Shown: in pieces, positions 42,485 through 54,500 of the stretch
How positions within the stretch are numbered: the stretch's first letter is position 1
How the letters are laid out: every line of letters starts with the position of its first letter
NCBI RefSeq assembly: GCF_022200785.1
Contig: NZ_CP087585.1
Location: 4,154,001 to 4,218,000 of the forward strand
Length of the DNA: 64,000 nt
From: Pedobacter mucosus
Lineage (GTDB): Bacteria > Bacteroidota > Bacteroidia > Sphingobacteriales > Sphingobacteriaceae
Reading direction: 5' to 3'
The notes under the pieces: model-generated
Told to the model about the DNA's origin: nothing
The model's input: the letters and a program-made list of their open reading frames with translations, nothing else
Databases searched by the model: none
Translations under genes and position numbers: made by a program

Positions 42485-43912
42485 TTAGCACTCTGGCAAA
42501 CTAATTGGGATATTCGTCGCTAAACCGCCATCTGATGTTTCTTTATACTTTACATTCATATCTAAGGCGGTTTCCCACATGGTATTTACAACGGCATCTA
42601 AGCTTACTTTTGCCTTATCGGGATTACTTTGCAAGGCCAACTGGCTAGCGGTAATTGCTTTTATTGCGCCCATTGTATTTCTTTCTATGCAAGGAATCTG
42701 GACCAATCCACCGATTGGGTCGCAGGTTAAACCCAAGTGATGTTCCATAGCAATTTCTGCAGCCATTAAAACTTGCCTTTGCGAACCACCCAAACACTCT
42801 GTTAATGCTGCCGCTGCCATTGCAGAAGAAACGCCGATTTCTGCCTGGCAACCACCCATTGCCGCTGAAATGGTTGCACCTTTTTTAAAAATGCTGCCAA
42901 TTTCTGAAGCACAAGTTATAAACTGAATAATTTTATCTTCTGAATAACCATCACAGAAAGCTATATAATATTGCAACACAGCAGGAATTACGCCTGCTGC
43001 GCCATTAGTTGGTGCAGTAACGACTCGTCCAAAAGAAGCATTTTCTTCGTTAACTGCAAGAGCAAAGCAACTTACCCAGTCTAGAATATAATTAAAGCCA
43101 TTGCCTCCATTCCTAATTGCAATTAGCCAACTATCGTAATCGTGGTATTCGCTTTTACCTATCAATCTTTTGTTTAATGGAAATGCTCGTCGGGCAACAT
43201 CTAAACCACCGGGTAAAAATCCAGTAGTGTGGCAGCCACGATAAGTGCAATCTTTCATCACCTGAAAATGTTGCAATATGCCAGTTTTGGTAGCAGATTC
43301 TGACCGCCACGCCAGCTCGTTTTCCATCACGATTTCACTTACTTTTAATCCGGTTGATAAACACCAATGCAAAAGATCTTTGGCTTTCTCCACAGGAAAT
43401 GGTAAATCTACTTGTATCTTCTGGCTATTATCTTCACCTTCTTTAACTACAAAACCACCCCCTATAGAGTAATAAGTTTCAGAAAATGCCTTACCATTTT
43501 TTAAGAAAGCTTGGAAAGTAACTGCGTTTGGATGAAAGGGAAGACTTTCTGCAAAGAGGAATAATAAATCATCATCGTAGTCAAAATCGATAATTAAGCT
43601 TCCGTTAAGGTTAAGTTTTTTATCTTTTTGAATACTAAGAAATGTTGGCGTAACGGCGTCCACATCAAAAGTAACAGGATCGGCGCCTGTTAAACCAAGC
43701 AAAATTGCAACATCAGTTCCGTGGCCCTTACCTGTTTTTGCTAGCGAACCGTAAAGCAATATTTTAATCATTTCAACATCAGCTAAAAGATTATTTTCTT
43801 TAAGCGATGCCGTAAATTGTTGCGCCGCTCTCCACGGACCAAGCGTATGTGAACTCGATGGACCAATGCCTATTTTAAAAATATCGAAGACTGAAATCTG
43901 TTCCTTGATCAT
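42485..43912 (-). CDS. sdaA: L-serine ammonia-lyase, iron-sulfur, single-chain
   Basis: A 475-residue cytosolic enzyme that turns L-serine into pyruvate and ammonia. The single-chain form joins the beta domain (about 1-170, with Gly-Pro-Ser-Ser-Ser-His-Thr near 17-23) and the alpha domain, which carries Cys residues for an oxygen-sensitive [4Fe-4S] cluster: [14 protein letters not shown] and Gln-Ile-Pro-Cys-Ile-Glu-Arg. Length is normal for the TIGR00720 family. No serine transporter is adjacent. Confidence 0.94.
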   Translation of the reverse strand: MIKEQISVFDIFKIGIGPSSSHTLGPWRAAQQFTASLKENNLLADVEMIKILLYGSLAKTGKGHGTDVAILLGLTGADPVTFDVDAVTPTFLSIQKDKKLNLNGSLIIDFDYDDDLLFLFAESLPFHPNAVTFQAFLKNGKAFSETYYSIGGGFVVKEGEDNSQKIQVDLPFPVEKAKDLLHWCLSTGLKVSEIVMENELAWRSESATKTGILQHFQVMKDCTYRGCHTTGFLPGGLDVARRAFPLNKRLIGKSEYHDYDSWLIAIRNGGNGFNYILDWVSCFALAVNEENASFGRVVTAPTNGAAGVIPAVLQYYIAFCDGYSEDKIIQFITCASEIGSIFKKGATISAAMGGCQAEIGVSSAMAAAALTECLGGSQRQVLMAAEIAMEHHLGLTCDPIGGLVQIPCIERNTMGAIKAITASQLALQSNPDKAKVSLDAVVNTMWETALDMNVKYKETSDGGLATNIPISLPEC

Positions 43913-44009
43913 GAAATTAGTTAGTTGTACAAAGCTAAGATTGTTTTAGAATTTAATCAAAAAATCTAATTTCACTAAAATGCTATATTTACTAACTATA
44001 ATTGCTCAC

Positions 44010-46892
44010 ATGAAAAAAAAATTATTGCTCTTTTTTCTTTTTATCTGCAGCACAAAAGGACTTTATGCACAATTTTCAAGATTTCCTTATGCTGCACAAA
44101 CAGTTTTCGCCAACGATGTTTCACTCCTACAGTATAATAATTTAACTGACTCAACAGTTGGCTTAAAATTATCTATTAAGGATATCAAAGAATTAGATAA
44201 ATACCCAAAAAAGCTATCTTCAATTATTTATTTAGAATTTGAGTTTAGTAATGAAGAAGAATTAAAGTTTCTGCTAGAAACCGCCGCCAAATTTCCAAAC
44301 CTTAAAACAATCCAATTTAACGGGTTTCCTCCCTATACTGACAAAAAAGAGTTACCAAAATATACCATACCGGATGAAATATTGAAGTTGAGCCAGCTTA
44401 ATGCAATAAAGTTCTACGGTAATAGCAAATTAAATGTTAACACTACTTTAATCACTTTAGCTAAACTACCACAATTAAAACATTTAATTTTCAATTATGG
44501 AAACTTTTCAGATGTTCCAATAGAATTGTTGGAATTAAAAAATTTAGAGCTTTTACAAATTGGCGGCCAGATAAAAACATTGCCTGGCTGGTTTTCTGAA
44601 ATGAAAAACTTAAAATCATTGCGATTGGAATCAAATAGTTTAGATTACAATATCTGTTTTAGCGTGCTATCAAATTTGCCGAATTTAACTCAACTTTGGA
44701 TAGATAATCCAAAAATTAAAACAAAATTAACGACTCCATTAAACAACAAAAAACTATCAGAGATTCAAATTTGGAACGGCGAACTGGGAGGTGAAGCTGA
44801 TTTCTTTGCTTCAATATCAGCAAGTAAAAACCTTTCTGCACTAATTTTTATTAATACGAGTATTAAATTAATACCACAAAATATTTCGAGCGTAAAAAAA
44901 TTAACACGTTTGGAAATTACAAACAATTACAATTTAGCATTACCGAATGAGATAGGCAAATTACGGCACCTTACTTTTCTGAAAATATCTAGTAAAATGG
45001 AAGAGCTGAATCCGGTAATTGGCAAATTAAAAAATTTACAGAATTTGAATTTATCTTATAACAACCTTAAAACTATTCCTAGCCAAATTTCTAAGCTTAG
45101 AAAGCTTCAGTATTTAGCGCTGGATAATAATAAATTGGTTGGCATAAATGAAAGTGTCGGTTTTTGCTCGAGCTTAACTCAACTAAATTTAAGTGCAAAC
45201 CCAATTGTAGAATTGCCTTCAAGCATTGGTAAATTAAAGAAATTGATTGTTCTAGATGTTCAGCATGGAAATTTAAATAAAATACCAAACAGCATTGGAA
45301 ACTTACAAAAATTAGAAAAACTTGATTTGAATGATAATTTCATTACTAGCATACCTGAGAGCATAACCTATAATAAATCTTTAAAAACACTCAATTTATC
45401 TTATAATCAACTTGAGGAATTACCTGCGGAATTAGGAAACTTAAGTGCTCTTCAAGATTTACAATTAAGTTTTAATAACATTAAAAATATTCCAATCAGT
45501 ATAGAAAAACTTAAGGAGCTGAAAAATTTTGGGTTAAGCTTTAATAACTTAGATAGCCTACCTCATCAAATATCAAAACTTGAATCGCTAGAAGAACTAA
45601 ATTTGAGTACTGGAAGAATTAGTGAAATAAAAGGTTATAATTATGCAAGAGCGATTTACAGGAAAGACGATCCAAATCCTATTAAAAAGATAACAGCCAA
45701 CCATATTAAAAATTTTCCGGAAAATTTAAGCCATTGGACTTCTCTTAAAAAACTTAACCTAGCTAATAACAACGAAATCAACAGTTTAAAATTATTTAAG
45801 GCCTTGTTTTCAATATCATCGAAAGCATATACTCTTAATTTAGAAAACTGTGGGGTTTCCTTCCTGCCAGCTACGGGTTGGGAAAGATTCTATGTAAAAT
45901 CATTAAACTTAAGAAATAACCAGATAAGAGAAATACCTTCTGAAATTACTAAAGCCCCGTATTTAGCAGAAGTAAATCTAAATTTGAACAAACTTAACGA
46001 TACGCCATACAATCTGAATCAGTATGCCGGGAACAAGTACGAAAAATTATTGTGGTTTATGGACTTAAACATTATCAAAGAAAGTATTTTACCAGCTTCA
46101 GACTCCATGGTTTTGGCCTTAATTAATAAAAGTAATAATCATTATTATAGAAAAGAATTCCAGCAAGTTGTGGATTTAGCAAAACGAGCGATAAAAATCA
46201 ATGATAGTCTAGCCATGTCTAAAATCTTTGCAACCAATATGGGAGAAGCAAGTTATGAAGTAGGCGCATACAATGACGCCATAAATTACATGACAAAAGC
46301 AATAATACGTGATACTTTGGGAAAAGTAAGAATAATGAATCTTGTAATCCCTGATTTCGAATTTCGAGCCAAAAGCTATCTTAAATTGGGTGATACGCTA
46401 TGTGCGATTAAAGATTACGAAATACTTGCTGCAAAATTTAATGGTAGTTGGGGAGAAGTAGGATTACTTTACAAGGCAATTAACAAACCCGATCAAGCCA
46501 ATTTTGCATACGTGGCTGGGATAAAGAAATACCAGGAGCAGGTGGATTACTTAAAAAAAACAAAACAATCTGCTGAATTGTATCAATTGAGTTTGTTGGA
46601 ATTAATGATAATTAAAGAAGATTTTAATAGCGCTAAAAAATATGCCTATGATTTGGAAAAAGAATTCAAGCTAATTCAATACGTTACCCTAATTCGATAT
46701 TTAAAAGCCTCAGCAGAAATTGGAAACAATTCTTTTAATATAAAAAATAAACCTGCATTGCTGGCCTTTATTAAGGTTAATAAACAATCGATATCGGGAT
46801 GGGGTTATGATTTATTTTTTAAATGGCTAAAAACCACCAAAATTTCAAAAGAAAAACTAATCCGAGAAATTACTGACAGTATTAAGCCCTAA
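44010..46892 (+). CDS. Secreted leucine-rich-repeat protein with TPR-like C-terminus
   Basis: About 960 residues from the ATG at 44010 (Met-Lys-Lys-Lys-Leu-Leu); ten residues of upstream extension are less likely. A signal peptide ends Leu-Tyr-Ala. Residues ~60-620 are leucine-rich repeats of about 23 residues with the theme Leu-xx-Leu-xx-Asn-xx-Leu-xx-Ile-Pro. A helical part (~690-890) has TPR-like motifs (Tyr-Arg-Lys-Glu-Phe, Ala-Ile-Lys-Ile-Asn). There is no kinase or adhesion domain. LRRs bind proteins; the target and location (periplasm or surface) are unknown. It converges on the MgtC-like gene with a 4-base overlap of coding ends. Confidence 0.8.
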   Translation: MKKKLLLFFLFICSTKGLYAQFSRFPYAAQTVFANDVSLLQYNNLTDSTVGLKLSIKDIKELDKYPKKLSSIIYLEFEFSNEEELKFLLETAAKFPNLKTIQFNGFPPYTDKKELPKYTIPDEILKLSQLNAIKFYGNSKLNVNTTLITLAKLPQLKHLIFNYGNFSDVPIELLELKNLELLQIGGQIKTLPGWFSEMKNLKSLRLESNSLDYNICFSVLSNLPNLTQLWIDNPKIKTKLTTPLNNKKLSEIQIWNGELGGEADFFASISASKNLSALIFINTSIKLIPQNISSVKKLTRLEITNNYNLALPNEIGKLRHLTFLKISSKMEELNPVIGKLKNLQNLNLSYNNLKTIPSQISKLRKLQYLALDNNKLVGINESVGFCSSLTQLNLSANPIVELPSSIGKLKKLIVLDVQHGNLNKIPNSIGNLQKLEKLDLNDNFITSIPESITYNKSLKTLNLSYNQLEELPAELGNLSALQDLQLSFNNIKNIPISIEKLKELKNFGLSFNNLDSLPHQISKLESLEELNLSTGRISEIKGYNYARAIYRKDDPNPIKKITANHIKNFPENLSHWTSLKKLNLANNNEINSLKLFKALFSISSKAYTLNLENCGVSFLPATGWERFYVKSLNLRNNQIREIPSEITKAPYLAEVNLNLNKLNDTPYNLNQYAGNKYEKLLWFMDLNIIKESILPASDSMVLALINKSNNHYYRKEFQQVVDLAKRAIKINDSLAMSKIFATNMGEASYEVGAYNDAINYMTKAIIRDTLGKVRIMNLVIPDFEFRAKSYLKLGDTLCAIKDYEILAAKFNGSWGEVGLLYKAINKPDQANFAYVAGIKKYQEQVDYLKKTKQSAELYQLSLLELMIIKEDFNSAKKYAYDLEKEFKLIQYVTLIRYLKASAEIGNNSFNIKNKPALLAFIKVNKQSISGWGYDLFFKWLKTTKISKEKLIREITDSIKP

Positions 46893-47548
46893 AAATCAAA
46901 CTCTATAATCTCGTCATCTTTAAGCATCTTCTCCACAAACTTTTGGTGATTTTGAGGCGTTCCTGTAGCGGTCCAATTGCCGGTAATTATACCATTTACC
47001 AATTGATGTTTGCCTCGTTGTGGCTTCAATTTGCTGAGCTTAAAAACATCTTCATAAGCTTCTAAATCACCTTGAGAATGTTGTTTTTTTACGATTCTAT
47101 AAATTCGTTTTGTAAACCTACGATCGCCTATTTCTTCCACAAAAGGAAAAAGAATTAAGGCTAAAAGTACTACTCCGGTAACGCCTATAGCCTGTTCATA
47201 ATAACCAGAACCCACGGCCATACCAATGGCGGCGACTATCCAAATAATACAAGCTGTAGTTAAACCTTTAACTCTATTTTCTTCTTTAAAAATTACGCCA
47301 GCACCTAAAAAACCGATACCCGTAACAATGTTCGAAGCAATTCTATCCTGACTACCTAAGCCGATTTTAACCGATAGAATGGTAAATAGCGTTGATCCTA
47401 AACCAATCATAATCATGGTTTTTAAGCCAGCAGATTTGCTTCTGTATTCTCGTTCTGCTCCTATTAAACCACAAAGTAATGTTGCTAAAAGAAATTTATT
47501 AATTTCACTTTGTGTGATAAAATGGCTGTTATCTAAAATATCATTCAT
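46889..47548 (-). CDS. MgtC/SapB family membrane protein
   Basis: A 219-residue inner-membrane protein with four or five hydrophobic segments and the MgtC N-terminal motifs Gly-Leu-Ile-Gly-Ala-Glu-Arg-Glu, Lys-Thr-Met-Ile and Val-Thr-Gly-Ile-Gly-Phe-Leu-Gly-Ala-Gly. The last ~70 residues are soluble. MgtC-like proteins are linked to magnesium limitation and ATP synthase control, but a transport role is not established. It is a single gene that overlaps the end of the LRR gene by 4 bases. Confidence 0.9.
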   Translation of the reverse strand: MNDILDNSHFITQSEINKFLLATLLCGLIGAEREYRSKSAGLKTMIMIGLGSTLFTILSVKIGLGSQDRIASNIVTGIGFLGAGVIFKEENRVKGLTTACIIWIVAAIGMAVGSGYYEQAIGVTGVVLLALILFPFVEEIGDRRFTKRIYRIVKKQHSQGDLEAYEDVFKLSKLKPQRGKHQLVNGIITGNWTATGTPQNHQKFVEKMLKDDEIIEFDF

Positions 47549-47570
47549 TGCCTTAAACTAAAAAGGCAAA

Positions 47571-48593
47571 TTAGTAAAAATCATAGCATCTTAAGCCATT
47601 TGCTCTACCTCCGCTTGAACTATTTTTATAATATTTTTCATATCCAACACCAATTTCTGATGTTCCGCCTGTATTAGAATAATTTATTTTTGAGGTTGTT
47701 GCATCATGACTAATCCCTAATCGAAATTTCTCGCCGTTTGTTCTTCGATTAAAAATATCGAAAATCACAGAAAAAACTATAGCATCATTTCCACTGGTGT
47801 GGCCATCGTTTCTATACCAAATCCCGGCATTTATACCCGCGTATTTAAATTGTGATCCGACGCTGAAAGAAGTAACATTTTGTTGTTTATAAACCACCAC
47901 TGAAGGAATCAAATAGGTTCCATCCCGATCGTATTGATCATCAACTAATGTTAGTTTATAGCTTAAATTACCTGTAATCCGTATGGGCAATTTAGCTTGA
48001 AATCCAGATAACGACTCATCAGGCCTATTTAGATGGTGAGCTGCAACGCCCATCATAAATTTTCCATAAACTAAATTTGTGCCTGCATTTGCATCTAAAT
48101 AGAAACGGCTATTTACATTTGGCCTTTCCGCACCAGAAATACTGCCAGGTATATAGCCAGAATTTACATCCACCTGATCGCCAAAAACCAGTTTATCCCA
48201 ATTTAATTTTTGATTGGTTACACCAGCCTGAAGTCCAAAAGACAAGGTAAAATCATCTCCGCCAATGATGTATGAATAACTTAAAGCAACATTATTTTTC
48301 AATAGATAGGCGGTACCTTCATTGCTGCGGTTAAAAATTATTCCAACCCCACTATTAATGTCATGCAAATTTAAATCTGCTGAAGTGCTAAAATTAGAAA
48401 AATCGCTGGCTAAGCCGCTCCATTGATTTCGATACAAAGCGTTAACCCGAAGATCACCTTCAAACTGCCCTGTTAATGCAGGATTTAAATATATTGGTGC
48501 GTTGTAAAACTGCGAGTATATATAATCTTGCCCGAAAGATATTAATGGCATTACTACTATAAGTATAAATAAAATCATCCTCCTCATCATCAT
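47571..48593 (-). CDS. PorP/SprF-family type IX secretion outer-membrane protein
   Basis: About 340 residues from the ATG at 48593 (Met-Met-Met-Arg-Arg-Met). This start overlaps the stop of the upstream giant gene (ATGA), so the two are translationally coupled; the longer reading from 48656 is less likely. A signal peptide ends Phe-Gly, followed by Gln-Asp-Tyr-Ile-Tyr-Ser-Gln-Phe-Tyr-Asn-Ala-Pro-Ile-Tyr-Leu-Asn-Pro-Ala, the standard start of PorP/SprF mature proteins, then a beta-barrel with aromatic C-terminus. SprF-like proteins are needed to export SprB-type adhesins with the CTD that the neighbour carries. Confidence 0.92.
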   Translation of the reverse strand: MMMRRMILFILIVVMPLISFGQDYIYSQFYNAPIYLNPALTGQFEGDLRVNALYRNQWSGLASDFSNFSTSADLNLHDINSGVGIIFNRSNEGTAYLLKNNVALSYSYIIGGDDFTLSFGLQAGVTNQKLNWDKLVFGDQVDVNSGYIPGSISGAERPNVNSRFYLDANAGTNLVYGKFMMGVAAHHLNRPDESLSGFQAKLPIRITGNLSYKLTLVDDQYDRDGTYLIPSVVVYKQQNVTSFSVGSQFKYAGINAGIWYRNDGHTSGNDAIVFSVIFDIFNRRTNGEKFRLGISHDATTSKINYSNTGGTSEIGVGYEKYYKNSSSGGRANGLRCYDFY

Positions 48594-51500
48594 CTTATTA
48601 AATATATAACTCCTGTTTTCATTGGTGGTGACGAATCGTAAGTCACTCCTTTCCAATCACCTCCATTCACAAACTTCACATCAATTTTCCAATAGTAAAC
48701 CCCTTGTGGCTGCTCTTTACCGCTAAAAGTTCCATCCCAACCTTCTAGTGGAGCGCCATCATCAAGCTGTTTGGTTTCCCAAAGCATTTGTCCCCATTTG
48801 TTAAAAATGGTCATGTGCCAATCTGAAATTCCCCTACCTTTTGCTTTAAAAGTTCTCAGTTCATTTACTGCGCTTGCTGGCATAAATGAGTTGGGTAAAT
48901 TTAAAAATCCTGGTACTCCTATAATTCTTACCGTTTGATATATGGTTGATGAACAGCCACCTTTATTGAGCACTTTTAAGGTAACCCTATATTCACCTTC
49001 CTTATTATAAGTATGATTTGGGTTTTGAAGTGTTGATACTGCACCGTCTCCAAAATTCCACTCCCAACTAACTACCCCAATACTTATATCTTTAAAACCA
49101 AAAGTGTAATTTGGAATAGACAATTCATTGCCTGGAGTTACCACAAATTCTGCTGTTGCTGGCGCAAGAACGTTAATGTAGCCAGTTTGAATAGCGCTGT
49201 TGGTACAGCTTAGTATATTTGTAGCCGTTAAACTAACTGAATAATTTACGCCAGCTCCGGTGTAGGTATGGCTTGGTTCAAAATCAGTTGAGGTGGTGCC
49301 ATCACCAAAATCCCATACATAACCAATGGCATTGCTACTGGTGTTTTTAAATTTTACAATAACCCCTTCGCAACCACTGGTTTTATCAGCAGTAAAGCTA
49401 ACTAAAGGCTGATCGAGCACTTCGATTATTTCTGTAGTTGTCGCATTAGAACATCCATTAGAAGCATAAAGCGTAACGGTAAATTTCCCTCCTTTGGTAA
49501 AGGTATGTGAAACAATTTCTGGCGAAGTATTGGTAAGCGCCGTACTTCCATCACCAAAATCATATACAAATGTAGTTGCACCTATTGTATTGTTATGAAA
49601 ATCTACCTTAAACGGTGCACATCCTTTAATCTGATTGCTATTTACAACCAATTCTGGAGTTATGCTGTTAGGCGCAACCTGAATATTATATTGTGATTCG
49701 TTGGCTCCGCACTCATTTGAAGCCACCATTTTTACAATATAATTTTTTACAGTAACCGCGGTATAAGTATGTGTTACACTGGTTTTATCGGTTTTAGTAA
49801 GGGTTGTTCCATCACCAAAATCGTAAGTATAGGTGCCAGAATTGTTTGGCGATGTATTACTGAAAGTTACGGTAAATGGCGAACAACCAGTGGTTTTATC
49901 AGGCGAGAAAACTGAAATCGGACTTGCCTTAACAAACACGGTAGAAGTTTTTGTGCTTACTCCACAAGGTGTTGTGGCTTCTAATGTTACCGTATAAGTT
50001 ATATCTTTTCCGGTAAGATCTGGCTGATAAACAATTGCCGCAGGCTGTGCTAAATTTGAAGTAACGCCATTTCCAAAATCCCATTTAAATGCTGCTGCGG
50101 TTAACGAATTTGAAGTGTTTGTAAAAGTAACATTTAACGGTCCGCAACCACTTACCGCGTTTTGAGTATAATTTGCTTTTACATCAGGTTGTGTAAAAAA
50201 AGTATGTGTTTTTTCGTCGTTTGCGCAACCTAAACTACTTGTTGTTACCAATTTGATTACTACAGTTTCATCATTATTGGCTAACAAATAACCTGGAAAT
50301 TTAATACCAACACCAATTTGAACATTATTAGCAAACCAGGTATAAGTGCTATTTCTATCTGGATACAACGTTGCACTTATGTTTGTAGCATCTAAATTGA
50401 AAGGCGCACAACCTTTATCTTTCGTAAAAACTATTTCTGCTTTCGCAGGAAGATTGACCGTGATTTTTATTTCGTTACTTAACAAATTTGCACAACCACT
50501 AGTTATGCTTCTTCTATAAAAAATTGTTTCAGAGGGCGACAGCGGTGAAAAATCACTTGCTGTTGCTCCGGCTACGTCTATATAATTAACGCCATCTAAA
50601 CTAAATTGCCATTGATAAATAAATGTACCATTGCCGCCAATCGGCGTAGAGCCTGTAAGGGTTGAGGCCGAAGCACCTTCACAAATCGTTTGATCTGTTA
50701 ATATGGAATTGTTAGTGAGTGCTAACAAAACATCAACTTTTACTGCATTACTGGTTGAAGTACAAACTGCACTGTTTACTAATCGCCTGTAAAAAGTAGT
50801 CGTGGCAATTGCTAGAGTTAAATCTTTGCTAGTTGCCGATGATAAATTAGACCAAGAGTTTCCATCGATACTATTTTGCCATTGATAGGTAAATATGCCT
50901 GTCCCGCCTGTCGGTAAGTCGCCATTTATGGTAATACTTTGGCCGGCGCAAATTGGAGAAGCTAAACCAGTTATTAAATTTTGTACCGGTGGAAGATAAG
51001 TTATTGTTGTTTCTGACGAAGATGAAGGGCAAGGGCCAGAACCAGAAATGGTCCACTTAAAATTGTAAGTTTCACCAGCAACAAATCCGGTTACGGCTGT
51101 ATTGAATAATGAAGCATCGGAAAAGGTTACGCCAGCCTGGCCAGAAGTTAACACCCAGTTACCTGTATTTGGAGATGGATTGTTTCCATTTAAAATGGCA
51201 CCACTTCCGCTGCATAAAGTTTGATCAATACCTGCATTTGCTACAACTGTGCCTGCACTTACTGTAATTGTGCTTATTGTAGATATTGCTTCTGCACAAA
51301 TACCGCTTTGTATTACGGCTCTAAATTGAGTAGTAAGCGTTAAATTGGTAAAAACATATGGGTTAGCTGTTGATGCAATCGTAGCCCAGGTGGTTCCATT
51401 ATCAATTGATTTTTCCCACCGAACAATAACGCCTATTTCGCCAGATAAATTAATGTTGCCTGCGTTTATACCAGCACAAACATTTACATCGCCATTAGTG

Positions 51501-54500
51501 GTACCGCCAACACTTAAAGGATTTACTGTTATTTGAACATCGTCGCTGGTGTTTGCACATGCACCATCTCCAATTGTCCACCGTAAAACATAAATATTTC
51601 CAGCTTGCAAACCATTAATAGTGGTATTTCCTTTTGTTTCATCAGCAAAAGTAATAGGGTTAGGAGCAGATACGATTGTCCATTTTCCAGTTCCAACATC
51701 TGCGTTATTTCCTTTTAAAACATAGCTAACGGCATTGCAAATTGATTCATCAGGACCGGCATTTGCTAAAGTTGCATTCGGTAATACCGAAAGTGTAATT
51801 GTAGCGATCGCACCTGAGCATCCACTAACTGATATCGGCGTTATGGTATAAGTAACAGTACCAATAGAAGTTCCATTGTTGAATAAAATATCATAAATTA
51901 TTGGATCACTGCTGGCCGTTACCCTATTCGAATTTCCGGTTACAGAACCCGTAACTACACTGCTGTAGATATAGCTTGTGTTTGTTAAGTTTGATGAAAT
52001 CGTGATGCCTGCTAGTTGGTTATTACAAATAAGTGCCTTTGCAGCCGTTGCTGAAGCTATAGGTTTTGGCGTAACCGTTACTACAAAACTAAATGGTGTA
52101 CCATCGCAACCATCTTGATGTGGCGTTATAACATAAGTTATCGTGGCATTATTTATTAAATCGGTATTGGTAATAACGTCTTTAATTTCTCCTGCCCCTG
52201 ATGCTGAAAAACCTGAAGCGTTAGCTGTTGCAGTTGCAACCCAGGTAAATGTAGAGCCCGCGACATTATTTGTTGGTAAATAAGCTACTTCATTTCCAGT
52301 ACAAATGCTTTTACTTGTAGCGCTTGTTATGGAAATATCCGGCTTAATTGTTAAAATGATATCATCATCTATTTGGTTACATGGTGCAGCTAAAATGGTA
52401 GTAACCCTTAATCTTAAGGTAACTATGCCATCAATTTTTTCTTGGGATGTCGGCGTATAAACTGCATTAAGATCATTTCTACTTGGGGAAAAAGTACCTA
52501 ATCCACCAATCCAACTTTGGGATGTTACTGCACCAACAATTGATCCTGCTAAGTTAAAACTAGTTTCGTTATAACAAATCGACTTGTCGGTACCTGCGTT
52601 AATAACCGGAGCCGTTGTAAAAGTTACTTTTTGAGATTTTGATATGGTACCGCAATTATTTTTGTGAACAACAGTTACCGTGTATTCATCGTAACTATCA
52701 AATTTAATGGAAGGATATTTCGAATTAATTGTTGTGCCACCAGTAAAGCTATAAGTTCCTGAGCCAGCCGGTATAATCGTCCAGGTGTAAGTATCTAAAA
52801 GATCTTCAGTTGTGCCTGTAAACTGTGTATTGGTTGGGCCAGATGTGGTGTTATTAAAATCGTAGGTAGCTAAATTACACAGAGTGATGTTAGGAGAGAG
52901 CGTTGCAGTAGGAGTTTCATTAACAATTATAGTTTTGGGGATGCTAGCAATCACTCCGCATGATGGAGTAGTAATATTTAAGGTTACGGTATATTTCCCT
53001 GCGCTGGTGAAACGAAATTCGGGTTCTTTACTCGATTCGTTTGTTCCATTTACAAAGCTAGCTGCAGGCGAAACCACCCATTGATAAGTGTTTGCAGCAT
53101 CACAGATGTTATCTAAAATGGATTGATCAGTTGCTTTTACTGTAGCCGAAGAGCAAATTGTTGCTGCACTTAACGTAAATGCTGGTTTAGGTTTATCTTG
53201 AATACAGATTGTCATTTCTACAGGATCTGCAGAACATGCGCCCGTACTTATTGATTCTAATCGGATAATATGTGTACCATGTGTAGTAAACGTTTTTACC
53301 AAATTAAACGAGTGTGGTTTATTTACAGCTTCTAAAGCGCCATCTACATACCAAGTGTATGTAACTAAATTTGGCGAACAGCCAGGGGTATTTGAATTAG
53401 GATTTTCTCCCAAAATACTGGTGTTTGTAAAGGTAACTGCTTCATTGGTACAGGAAGGCGAGTTAAATGAAAAAGAGTTTACAGGTTTAACAACAACTTT
53501 TGCATAAGATGATACAGGCGTTCCGATATCTCCACAAAAATCATTCATAACCTTGATGGAAACGTCGAATGCGTTATAAACAATTCCGCTACTCGTTGAT
53601 GAAACACTTCCGCAGGATGATTTAATATATGGATGTTTAACAACGCCACCAGCATTTTTTATATCACATAAAGTATAAAGCGACGAAGATTGATCTCCCC
53701 AGGTTATTAAATAACTATCACCAGGAAAGTTATGTTGAATACCGTTAGCTGAAGTGATATCCACATTAAATTCCAAAAAACCCATTGGTAAACAAACGGT
53801 ATTATTACCTGAAGTTCCGAAGGCGGTTATCGTTCTATTATTAACAATTAAATAGGCTTTTGTACCTTTAGTGCCATCGGGCATTGTAGCCGTTGTTAAA
53901 ACCGTATAGTGCGATTGTTGAGCAACGAAACTTTGATTTGGTGTTACAAAATTTAATGTCGTTTTATTTCCCGTTCCCTCATCTGTAACGGTAGCTGAAA
54001 CCGTTGTATTAGGAGAAGATTCGTTTGCAAAAAATAAAGTATTATTAGGTTTACTAATACAAGTACCAAAAGTTTCTGGATTGCTTGGAGTAAGTAAAGT
54101 TGAACTAATACTTGCAGTGATAGGAATGCCAGCTTGTATTTTAAATGCGGAACTTGTTGTACTAATGGAAGCAGGATTTGTAGATTTTATTCTTACTTTA
54201 TAACCAGATCCTGCAGGTACGCCAGCAGGGATTAATCCATTTACATAGGTACTATAGAAACCAGTGTATTTACCAATTAGGATTTCAGAATTAAAACTTC
54301 CAGATGCGTCAGACAGATACGTTTGAAATTCATTTCCTGGAGAAACGCAAATGGTATTATCAATTGTAAAGGTTGCAGCAATGGTACTACCATTAGTGTA
54401 TGGGCCTGCATCAATTGTTCCAATAGTTATTTGTGCAGTACTCGCGAAAGACGTAAATATTAAAATTTCAAATATTAGGGCAATATTTGACCATTTCCTT

